A stretch of 22,590 bases of DNA, from NCBI GenBank assembly GCA_964610575.1, contig CAZSYX010000057.1, forward strand, positions 1 to 22,590, read 5' to 3'. The notes beneath the pieces are model-generated. The model saw nothing but the letters and a program-made list of their open reading frames with translations, made no database searches and was not told where the DNA came from. The position numbers and the translations under genes are program-made. This DNA comes from JADJWR01 sp964610575 (lineage in GTDB: Bacteria > Pseudomonadota > Gammaproteobacteria > Burkholderiales > Burkholderiaceae_F). Below, one piece after another: positions 7,625-14,696 of this stretch (position 1 is the stretch's first letter; each line of letters begins with the position of its first letter).

Positions 7625-8982
7625 CCGTGCTCCTTCTCGATGCGCGTCAGCGCGGCGCGCAGCAGCGGCCCGTATTCGGCCTTGCCCGGGCACACGTAGG
7701 TGGCGAGCGCGAGGTCCTCTTCCTCCAGTTCCAGCGCGCCGAGTTCCTGCGCGCGAATGTCGTCGCGGGTGATCAGCGCGCGCAGCAGGAAGGTCGGCAG
7801 GATATCGAACGGCAGCACGCGCTCGTAGCTGCCGATCGGCACCATCGCCCGTTCGCCGCCGTTCGTGCTGGTATTCAGCACGAAGCCGTGCGCGCGGCGA
7901 AACGCGCCGAGCACGGTGCCGGTGACCGAGAACTTCTCTGCGCCAGGACGGATGTAGCCGAACATCTCGCGGCTGCGGGCTTCCGGCAATACGGCGACCT
8001 GCAGGTGATAGCGGCCGAGGTAGCCGTGCTCCTCGCCCGTCGCCTTTCGCCCGTCGAGAACCGAACCGGAGATCACGCGGTGCTCGCCCTGCTGCAGTTC
8101 GCCGGCGACGAGCGCATCGACCGACTCGGCGAGCCGCGTGCGCAGCAACCTCGGCGAGCGCACCGACGGGCCGGCAAGGGAAATCACCCGCCCGACGTCG
8201 AGCTCGCCCGTGCGCAGCAGATGGCCCAGGGCGATCACGTCCTGGTAACCGATGTGCCAGACGTGCCGCTCCATGCTGACCGGGTGCAGGCAGTGGATGT
8301 GCCAGCCGACCGTGCCGGACGGATGCGGGCCGCTGAACTGCTCGACCTGAACGCCGGGCGGCGCATCGATCGCTTCGCCGGCGCCGGTGCACAGGTACAC
8401 CGGCCCGGCGCCGAGCCTGGTCAGCGCGACGAGGCCCTCGTGGAAGTCGTCGGCTCGCGGGCCGATCACCAGCGAAGGCGGTGGTGCGTGCGGCCGCGAG
8501 TCGGTGGCGGTGACGAAGATGGCCTCCGCGGTACCGTCCGCAGCCGGCACGTGCCCGAATGGCCGCTGGCGCAGCGCCGTCCACAGCCCGGTTTCGTGCA
8601 TCAGCGCCCGCACCGCGCCGACGTCGAGGTCGGCCACGCTGCGGCCGCCGTAGGCCGCGAACTTCACCTGCTGCGCGGGGCTGTCGGCGGCATCGACATC
8701 GATCACCACCGAGATCAGGGCGCGCCGGTCGCCGCGATGGATCGCCGACACGGTGCCGGCCGCCGGCGCGGTGAAGGCCACGCCGGGAATGCGCTTGTCC
8801 TCGAACAGTTTCTGGCCGCGCAGGACCCGGTCACCGACCTGCACCGCGAGGGCCGGCTTCAGTCCCGGCACGTCGGCCGCCAGCAGCGCCACGCGCCGGC
8901 TCGGCGCCGCTTCGCCGATCTGCAGGACCGGCGCGCCTGCCAGCGGCAGATCCAGCCCTTTGCGATTGCTGTGCACGGCCAT
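7621..8982 (-). CDS. nqrA: NqrA, peripheral quinone-associated subunit of Na+-NQR
   Basis: NqrA (453 aa) is the cytoplasmic subunit that docks on NqrB and has been linked to ubiquinone binding. It carries no redox cofactor motif. The N-terminus KGLDLPLAGAP is the family hallmark, and FEDKRIPGVAFTAPAAGTV shows the biotinyl/lipoyl-like fold. HPSGTVGWHIHCLHPV and the C-terminal CPGKAEYGPLLR are also typical. It is the first gene of the operon, about 210 bp after the malic enzyme stop. Only a weak ribosome site (GAAGAACGA) precedes the ATG. An FNR-type palindrome lies about 112 bp upstream of the start. Confidence 0.97.
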   Translation of the reverse strand: MAVHSNRKGLDLPLAGAPVLQIGEAAPSRRVALLAADVPGLKPALAVQVGDRVLRGQKLFEDKRIPGVAFTAPAAGTVSAIHRGDRRALISVVIDVDAADSPAQQVKFAAYGGRSVADLDVGAVRALMHETGLWTALRQRPFGHVPAADGTAEAIFVTATDSRPHAPPPSLVIGPRADDFHEGLVALTRLGAGPVYLCTGAGEAIDAPPGVQVEQFSGPHPSGTVGWHIHCLHPVSMERHVWHIGYQDVIALGHLLRTGELDVGRVISLAGPSVRSPRLLRTRLAESVDALVAGELQQGEHRVISGSVLDGRKATGEEHGYLGRYHLQVAVLPEARSREMFGYIRPGAEKFSVTGTVLGAFRRAHGFVLNTSTNGGERAMVPIGSYERVLPFDILPTFLLRALITRDDIRAQELGALELEEEDLALATYVCPGKAEYGPLLRAALTRIEKEHG

Positions 8983-9093
8983 CGATTCGTTCTTCAGGTG
9001 CGCGGCATCAGTGATCCCGTTGCGCCGCGAGGGGCAGCGCCCGTGTAACAGCCGGTGGAACGGTGCAAACGTATGCGTTCCGTCAATCGCGGG

Positions 9094-9111
9094 CCTTGAG
9101 CGTGGTCAAGG
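9094..9111 (-). promoter_or_regulatory. FNR/CRP-family palindrome upstream of nqrA
   Basis: Read on the minus strand this is CCTTGACCACGCTCAAGG, a perfect 6-bp inverted repeat with a 6-bp centre, containing TTGA-N6-TCAA. The FNR/ANR/FixK consensus is TTGAT-N4-ATCAA, so the outer eight positions match and the two flanking bases differ. A weak -10-like TACGTT at 9073-9068 would put the start near 9061 and the box centre at about -41.5, the class II activator spacing. The promoter call is inference; the palindrome is directly visible. Confidence 0.55.
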
Positions 9112-9192
9112 TCCGCAACCGGGGCGGCGATCGCAGCTGCACGCGGTCCGCGCGCCGTCCCGCGCTGCGCGCTACCCATGCCCGGCCCGCGG

Positions 9193-10863
9193 TTATGCGT
9201 ACGACGCGTACTCGGGCGAGTACATCTGCGAATGTACGTAAGCCAGCATGTCGGCAGGCGGCTCGATGCCGGCCAGGCCGGCCGACAGTGCTTCCTCGAT
9301 CACCGCCGCGGCGATGAAGGCGGAAACGTCGCGCACGCGCGCCAGCGGCGGATACAGGCTGCCCTGCGCAAGGTCGGCATCGCCGACCTGCGCCGCCAGC
9401 GTGCGCGCCGCCGCCATGAACATGCGGTCGGTCACGTGCGCGAGTCCGCCGGCGATCGCACCGAGGCCGACACCGGGGAAGATGTACGAGTTGTTGCCCT
9501 GCCGCGGCACGAAGTGCTGTCCGCTGAAGGTGACCGGATCGAACGGGCTGCCCGAGGCGAACAGCGCCCGGCCGCCCGACCAGGCGTAGGCCTGCTCGGC
9601 CGTGCACTCGGCGCGCGAGGTGGGATTGGACAGCGCAAAGACGATCGGCCGCTCGTTCAGTTGCGCCATCGTCTCGATCACTTCCCGGGTGAAGGTGTTC
9701 GGCGTCGCCGAGACGCCGATGATCGCGGTCGGCTTCAGTTGCCGGATCGCATCGAGGAAGGTGCTCACCGGCGGATGCTCGTGCGCATACGGCTTCTTGT
9801 GCACTGCCAGATCGCTGCGCCCGCCGACGACCAGCCCTTTCGAGTCGACCAGCCAGCAGCGCCCTCGTGCCTCCTTCGCGGCCATGCCGTCGTCGACCAT
9901 CGCCTCGACCAGCAGGTCTGAGATGCCGGTGGCCGCCTCGCCGGCGCCGAGGCACATGAAGGTCTGCTGTGACAGCGGCCGGCCGGTGACGCGCAGCGCG
10001 GAGAAGACGCCGGCCACCGTCACCGACGCCGTGCCCTGGATGTCGTCGTTGAAGGCGCAGATGCGGTCGCGGTACTTCTGCAGCAGGGTGAAGGCGTGGT
10101 GGTTGGCAAAGTCCTCGAACTGCACGACGATGCCCGGGAACACCTGCTGCGTGGCGTCGATGAACTCCTCGACGAACTCGTCGTAGGCGGCGCCGGCCAG
10201 GCGCGGCTGGCGCAGGCCGAGATAGAGACGGTCGGTGTGCAGCGCCGTGTTGTTGGTGCCGACGTCGAGCAGCACCGGCAGGCAGTGGCGCGGATGCACG
10301 CCGGCGCAGGCGGTGTACAGCGCCAGCTTGCCGATCGGGATGCCCATGCCGTTGGCGCCGAGGTCGCCCAGGCCAAGGATGCGCTCGCCGTCGGTGACGA
10401 CGATGATCGCCGCCTCGCGGTACGGCCAGTTGCGCAGCACCTGGGCGATGTGGCCGCGGTCGGCGGCGGAGATGTACATGCCGCGGGGACGCCGGTAGAT
10501 ATGGCCGAACTGCTGGCAGGCCAGGCCGACCGTCGGCGTGTAGATGAGCGGCATCATCTCGTCCGGGTTCTCGGTGACCACCCGGTAGAACAGCGTCTCG
10601 TTGCGGTCCTGCAGCGCCTCCAGCAGGATGTACTTCGACAGGTTCGAGTCCAGCCGGCGGATGTTCTCCAGCACCCGTTCGACCTGGTCCTGAAGGGGCG
10701 CCACCCGCGGCGGCAGCAGGCCGCGCAGGCCGAGCGCCTCGCGCTCGGCGTCGGTGAAGGCGGTTCCCTTGTTCAGGGTCGGGTCGCGCAGCAGCGTGGT
10801 GCCGCGCGGGAACCACTCGGGCAGCGGCGGCGGCAGCACGCGTTGTTTGGCACGATGCGGCAT
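9193..10863 (-). CDS. maeA: Malic enzyme, NAD-dependent type
   Basis: This 556-aa enzyme oxidatively decarboxylates malate to pyruvate and CO2 with reduction of NAD(P)+. Its length and motifs match the large malic enzymes (E. coli MaeA/SfcA and mitochondrial forms), not the bacterial type fused to a phosphotransacetylase domain. Seen are YTPTVG with catalytic Tyr108, GLGDLGANGMGIPIGKLALY with the catalytic lysine, metal ligands in FEDF and FNDDIQGTA, and the dinucleotide-binding LGAGEAATG. NAD preference is inferred from family. The start at 10863 is set by GGAGAG six bases upstream; an open extension beyond it lacks family sequence. It lies directly upstream of nqrA on the same strand, so its NADH could feed Nqr. 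Confidence 0.95.
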   Translation of the reverse strand: MPHRAKQRVLPPPLPEWFPRGTTLLRDPTLNKGTAFTDAEREALGLRGLLPPRVAPLQDQVERVLENIRRLDSNLSKYILLEALQDRNETLFYRVVTENPDEMMPLIYTPTVGLACQQFGHIYRRPRGMYISAADRGHIAQVLRNWPYREAAIIVVTDGERILGLGDLGANGMGIPIGKLALYTACAGVHPRHCLPVLLDVGTNNTALHTDRLYLGLRQPRLAGAAYDEFVEEFIDATQQVFPGIVVQFEDFANHHAFTLLQKYRDRICAFNDDIQGTASVTVAGVFSALRVTGRPLSQQTFMCLGAGEAATGISDLLVEAMVDDGMAAKEARGRCWLVDSKGLVVGGRSDLAVHKKPYAHEHPPVSTFLDAIRQLKPTAIIGVSATPNTFTREVIETMAQLNERPIVFALSNPTSRAECTAEQAYAWSGGRALFASGSPFDPVTFSGQHFVPRQGNNSYIFPGVGLGAIAGGLAHVTDRMFMAAARTLAAQVGDADLAQGSLYPPLARVRDVSAFIAAAVIEEALSAGLAGIEPPADMLAYVHSQMYSPEYASYA

Positions 10864-11160
10864 GGTGTCTCTCCTCGATGGCGAAGCCCGACTGGCCGGC
10901 ATTTCTCGTGCGACGGTCCAGCCGGTACCCGATTGGAATTCGTGCGCTTCGCGTTGTGCGGCGCACGGCAATTGAAGGCTCGCGTAACGCTAGAGGCACG
11001 CCCCGGATTCGTGTTGACTGCGGTCAACCGAAGAGCCCGGACGCGGGATCGGCAGGCGCCGTGATCGCGCGCAGACTTTGCTTGCTTCGGAGGACACTGG
11101 CGCCCGACATTGCCGCGGGTCCGCTGCAACGCCGGTCGCACCACAAGGAGGGAGAAACCG
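10864..11160. promoter_or_regulatory. Divergent intergenic region between malic enzyme and CNB-protein genes
   Basis: This 297-bp gap contains an FNR-type palindrome at 11013-11028 and a separate inverted repeat, CGTGCGC (10941-10947) with GCGCACG (10961-10967) across a 13-nt loop. If the malic enzyme transcript starts near 10980, that repeat would lie in its untranslated leader. At the right end an AAGGAGG ribosome site serves the plus-strand gene. No other gene was found here. Confidence 0.5.
11013..11028 (-). promoter_or_regulatory. FNR/CRP-family palindrome between malic enzyme and CNB-protein genes
   Basis: GTTGACTGCGGTCAAC is a perfect inverted repeat with a 4-bp centre and contains TTGA-N6-TCAA, like the nqrA box. 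Towards the malic enzyme, a -10-like TAGCGT at 10992-10987 would give a start near 10980 and a box centre near -41, again class II spacing. No -10 at a similar distance was seen on the plus strand, so control of the CNB gene is less clear. Confidence 0.6.
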
Positions 11161-11640
11161 ATGGACGCGCACACGTTTCAGCCGCCTCTCGCGCGGCACC
11201 CGTTCTTGAAGGACTTCAAGCCGCAGCAGATCGAGCGGCTGGCTGCGCAGGCACGCGCCGTCACCTTCGCGCCGAACCAGGTCATCTTCCGCTCGGGCGA
11301 CGACTGCGCCGACTTCTATCTGATCGTCAGCGGCCGCGTTGCGCTCGAAATGCCCGTTGGCAAGAACATGCTGCGCATCCAGACACTGGGCGACGGCGAC
11401 GAGTTCGGCTTTTCGGCCCTGATCATGGGCCGCGGCATGACATTCCAGGCGCGAGCACTGCAGCCCGTCGAGGCGCTGGCCATCGACGGCGGCCATCTGC
11501 TCGAGGCCTGCCGGGCGGATCCGGAGTTCGGCTTCAGCCTGATGCGCAAGATGCTGCAGATCGTCTCCGAGCGCCTGGACGGGACCCGGCTGCAGCTGAT
11601 GGACACCTACTCTCCGGTGGCGGCACGCGCCGGCGCGTGA
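11161..11640 (+). CDS. Small cyclic-nucleotide-binding-domain protein without HTH
   Basis: A 159-aa protein that is almost entirely one CNB domain. A short helix (HPFLKDFKPQQIERLAAQA) leads into the beta-roll (FRSGDDCADFYLIVSGRVAL), and the C-helix ends around RLDGTRLQLMDTYSP. There is no helix-turn-helix, so it is not a complete CRP/FNR regulator. In the phosphate-binding region the usual FGE...R pattern is replaced by EFGFSALIMGRGMTFQARA: the glutamate is missing, which makes ordinary cAMP binding doubtful. The start at 11161 is set by AAGGAGG nine bases upstream; an open extension upstream lacks family sequence. It is divergent from the malic enzyme gene across a shared palindrome, which suggests a common signal. 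Its function is unknown. Confidence 0.85.
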   Translation: MDAHTFQPPLARHPFLKDFKPQQIERLAAQARAVTFAPNQVIFRSGDDCADFYLIVSGRVALEMPVGKNMLRIQTLGDGDEFGFSALIMGRGMTFQARALQPVEALAIDGGHLLEACRADPEFGFSLMRKMLQIVSERLDGTRLQLMDTYSPVAARAGA

Positions 11641-11648
11641 CGCGACGG

Positions 11649-11682
11649 CGCTTGCCCTGCCGAGAGCATTCGGCGTCAAGCG
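11649..11682. terminator. Hairpin between convergent CNB gene and nuoN
   Basis: CGCTTG (11649-11654) pairs with CAAGCG (11677-11682). Inside it, GCCGA (11659-11663) pairs with TCGGC (11670-11674) around a 6-nt loop, with a small asymmetric bulge between the two stems. It begins nine bases after the CNB stop and so can end that transcript. No T-run follows. Confidence 0.4.
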
Positions 11683-11703
11683 TGTTCTGCGGGAAAGAGC
11701 ACA

Positions 11704-11719
11704 GCGCCCGAGCGGGCGC
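11704..11719. terminator. Second hairpin, close to the nuoN end
   Basis: GCGCCCG (11704-11710) and CGGGCGC (11713-11719) form a compact stem; with the innermost pair open, it is 6 bp with a GAGC tetraloop. It lies 11 bases beyond the nuoN stop on the minus strand and could end the nuo transcript. No T-tract is present. Confidence 0.4.
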
Positions 11720-11730
11720 CGCGCCTTGCG

Positions 11731-13116
11731 CTACAGGCCGCCCAGCAGGCCGCCCGGATAGACCATCAGGATCACGGCCGGCACCAGGCAGACGAGCATC
11801 GCGCCGAGCGCCAGCGCCGCCTGCGGCTGCGGCTTCAGCCCGGCCGGCGCCGGGCTCATGAACATGTACTGCAGCACGCGCAGGTAGAAGTAGATGCCGA
11901 GGTAGCTGCCGACCAGGCCGAGCACGGCGTACAGCGTGTAGCCGGCCTCGATCACGTTGCGGAAGATCAGGAACTTGGCGACGAAGCCCGGCAGCGGCGG
12001 GATGCCGGCCAGCGAGAACATGGCGATGGCGATCATCACCGCGGCGAACGGCGCGCGCTGGAACAGTCCCTTGAGGTTGTCGAGGCGGTCGCGCTCGGCG
12101 TCGTCGGCGGCCATCGGCAGCGCCGCGAAGGCGAGCATGTTCATCAGCCCGTAGACCAGCGCGTAGAAAGCCACCGCCTGGAAGCGGCCTTCGCCGTCGC
12201 CGAGGAAGGCGTAGAAGAGATAACCGGCGTGCGCGATCGACGAGTAGGCGATCATGCGGCGGAAGCTGGTCTGCTTGATCGCCGCCAGGTTGCCCCAGAC
12301 GATCGACACCAGCGACAGAATCGCCAGCAACTCGACCAGCCGGCCGGACAGCGAGTTGAAGCCGAACAGCCGCACCGCGGCGAGCAGCACGCCGGCCTTG
12401 ATCACCGTCGACATGAAGCCGGTCACCGGCACGGCGGCCGCCTCGTAGGCGTCCGGCGCCCAGGTGTGGAAAGGCACGATGGCCGCCTTCAGGAAGAAGG
12501 CCAGGAGGATCAGCACCACCGCGGTCTGCGCCATCGGGCTGCCGGTGTCGAGCAGCCGGCCGAACGCGTCGAGCGACAGCGAGCCGGTGAAGCCGAACAG
12601 CAGCGACACGCCCATCAGCAGCATGGCGGTGGCCGTGCCGCCGAGGATCAGGTACTTCAGCGCCGCCTCGGTGGCCTCGACGCGCTTCATCGCCAGCAGC
12701 ACCAGCACGTACACCGGGATCGACATCAGCTCCAGCCCGAGGAACAGCGTCAGGAAGCTGTCGGCCGACAGGATCAGGCAGGCGCCATAAAGCGACGACA
12801 GCAGCAGCACGTAGAACGGCCCGTCCGGGAACTCGTCGCGCGCCAGCAGCAGCGCCGGAATCGCCAGCACCAGCACGATCGCCTTGGCGGCGAACGCCGA
12901 CGAGTCGACCGACAACTGGCCCGGGAACGGCGCCGCCGCATAGCCGAAGATGGCCAGAGCCGACGCAGCCAGCGTCGCGGCGATCACCGCCACCAGCGCC
13001 ACCGGCAGATGGCCGCGCGGCCGGTCGAAGACGATGTCGACGGCAAGCAGCACGATGATCCCGACGAGCAGCAGGTGCTCGGGCGACATCGAGACGAGGA
13101 GCGTGGTCCAGTTCAT
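11731..13116 (-). CDS. nuoN: NuoN, complex I antiporter-like membrane subunit
   Basis: A 461-aa polytopic membrane protein and one of the three antiporter-like proton-pumping subunits of complex I. Typical elements are GLELMSIPVYVL with the key glutamate in an early helix, FFLKAAIVPFHTWAPDAYEA with the central lysine, and FRRMIAYSSIAHAGYLF. The C-terminal part contains FSLAGIPPLPGFVAKFLIF. The E. coli protein is slightly longer (about 485 aa). The ATG at 13116 overlaps the nuoM stop as ATGA; the open frame upstream lacks family sequence. It is the last gene of the operon. Confidence 0.96.
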   Translation of the reverse strand: MNWTTLLVSMSPEHLLLVGIIVLLAVDIVFDRPRGHLPVALVAVIAATLAASALAIFGYAAAPFPGQLSVDSSAFAAKAIVLVLAIPALLLARDEFPDGPFYVLLLSSLYGACLILSADSFLTLFLGLELMSIPVYVLVLLAMKRVEATEAALKYLILGGTATAMLLMGVSLLFGFTGSLSLDAFGRLLDTGSPMAQTAVVLILLAFFLKAAIVPFHTWAPDAYEAAAVPVTGFMSTVIKAGVLLAAVRLFGFNSLSGRLVELLAILSLVSIVWGNLAAIKQTSFRRMIAYSSIAHAGYLFYAFLGDGEGRFQAVAFYALVYGLMNMLAFAALPMAADDAERDRLDNLKGLFQRAPFAAVMIAIAMFSLAGIPPLPGFVAKFLIFRNVIEAGYTLYAVLGLVGSYLGIYFYLRVLQYMFMSPAPAGLKPQPQAALALGAMLVCLVPAVILMVYPGGLLGGL

Positions 13117-14696
13117 CGTGTCGCCTCCATCCGGCGCTGCGCGAACGGCACCGGCGCGGCGACGAGGGCGTCCGGCTGCTGCGCCCCGGCGACCAGCTTC
13201 TGGAAGTGCAGCGCCGCGTGTTCCGACTTGCGCATCGGTTCGTCGGGGGCGAGGCCGAGCCAGAACACCGGCACCATCAGCGCAGCGAGGATCAGCTTCT
13301 CGCGCCGGTTGAGATCCAGCACCGGGCCGTGCGGGATCTTGGTCGTGCCGTAGAGGAAGCGCTGCGCGAACCACAGCATGTACAGCGCGCCGAGCACCAC
13401 GCCGCCCACCGCGATCACCGCGAACACCAGCGGCGCGGAGTCGCCGGCGAGGTGCTTCGGCCAGGCCGAGTTGAAGGCGCCGAGCAGCACCAGGAACTCG
13501 CCGGTGAAGCCGCTGGTGGTCGGCAGGCCGATGGCCGCCAGCGTCAGGATCATGAAGAACACCGAGTACACCGGCAGCGCCTTGGCCAGCCCGCCGTAGG
13601 CCGCCAACTCGCGCGTGTGGCAGCGCTCGTAGATCATGCCGACCATGAGGAACAGGCCGGCCGCCGTCAGGCCGTGGCTGACCATCTGGATGATCGCGCC
13701 CTGGATCCCGAGCAGGTCCAGGCTGGCCAGGCCGAGCATCACGTAGCCGAGGTGGCTGATCGACGAGTAGGCGATGATCTTCTTGATGTCGGTCTGCACC
13801 AGCGCCAAACAGGCGCCGTAGACGATGCTGACCACCGCCAGCGCCATGATCAGCGGCATCGCCAGCTGGGAGGCCTGCGGGAACAGCGGGAAGCCGAGCT
13901 TGATGAAGCCGTAGGTGCCCATCTTCAGCAGCACGCCGGCCAGGATCACCGAGCCGGTGGTCGGCGCCTCGACGTGCGCGTCGGGCAGCCAGGTGTGCAG
14001 CGGCACCATCGGCACCTTGATGGCGAACGACAGCGCGAAGGCCGCCAGCAGCCAGCCCTGCTCGGCCACCGCCAGCTTGGTGCCGAACAGGTCGGCGAAG
14101 GCGAACGACAGCGTGCCGGTCGCCTGGTACTGCGACCACACCAGGTAGATGAGCGCGGCCAGCATCAGGATGCTGCCTGCCGCCGTGTACAGCACGAACT
14201 TCAGCGTCGCGTAGATGCGCCGCTCGCCGCCCCAGATGCCGATGATCAGGAACATCGGGATCAGCATCGTTTCCCAGAAGATGTAGAACAGCAGCAGGTC
14301 CTGGGCGACGAAGGTGCCCAGCATCGCGAACTGGATGAAGAACACCATCGAGTAGAAGAGCTTGATGTCCTTCTGGATCGCCGAGAAGGCGCCGGCGACG
14401 ACCAGCGGACCGAGAAATGCGGTCAGCAGCACCAGCAGCAAGTTGTAGCCATCGAGGCCGATGTGGTAGTACACGCCCCAGTCGGCGATCCACGGCAGCC
14501 GGGTCTCGAACTGCAGAGCGGCGATGTTCGGATCGAAGCGCAGGTACAGGATCGCCGTGATGACGAACTGCGCCAGCATCACGCCGAACGAGTTCGCGCG
14601 GATGCGATCGTCCTGGCCGTCGGGCATCGCGACGATCAGCGCAATGCCGAACAGCGGCAGGTACAGAACGACGTTCAGAAGTACCGCGTCACCCAT
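13113..14696 (-). CDS. nuoM: NuoM, complex I antiporter-like membrane subunit
   Basis: A 527-aa membrane protein with about 14 helices, central of the three proton-pumping antiporter-like subunits. FWETMLIPMFLIIGIWGG carries the conserved glutamate, and AIKVPMVPLHTWLPDAHVEA the conserved lysine and loop. TDIKKIIAYSSISHLGYV is the second-half motif. The soluble C-terminal tail after the last helix (about 35 residues, with MRKSEHAALH) is somewhat long. The start overlaps the nuoL stop by 8 bp. Confidence 0.96.
   Translation of the reverse strand: MGDAVLLNVVLYLPLFGIALIVAMPDGQDDRIRANSFGVMLAQFVITAILYLRFDPNIAALQFETRLPWIADWGVYYHIGLDGYNLLLVLLTAFLGPLVVAGAFSAIQKDIKLFYSMVFFIQFAMLGTFVAQDLLLFYIFWETMLIPMFLIIGIWGGERRIYATLKFVLYTAAGSILMLAALIYLVWSQYQATGTLSFAFADLFGTKLAVAEQGWLLAAFALSFAIKVPMVPLHTWLPDAHVEAPTTGSVILAGVLLKMGTYGFIKLGFPLFPQASQLAMPLIMALAVVSIVYGACLALVQTDIKKIIAYSSISHLGYVMLGLASLDLLGIQGAIIQMVSHGLTAAGLFLMVGMIYERCHTRELAAYGGLAKALPVYSVFFMILTLAAIGLPTTSGFTGEFLVLLGAFNSAWPKHLAGDSAPLVFAVIAVGGVVLGALYMLWFAQRFLYGTTKIPHGPVLDLNRREKLILAALMVPVFWLGLAPDEPMRKSEHAALHFQKLVAGAQQPDALVAAPVPFAQRRMEATR

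Noticed and set aside
7627..9048. Plus-strand open frame of 473 codons opposite nqrA
   Set aside because: Complement of the nqrA reading frame; rich in Arg/His/Gln, no domain recognised.
10840..10865. TGGCACG-like sigma-54 promoter pointing towards the CNB-protein gene
   Set aside because: The GG and GC elements are spaced one base too close, the -12 half is poor, and the site lies inside the malic enzyme coding sequence about 300 bp from the gene.
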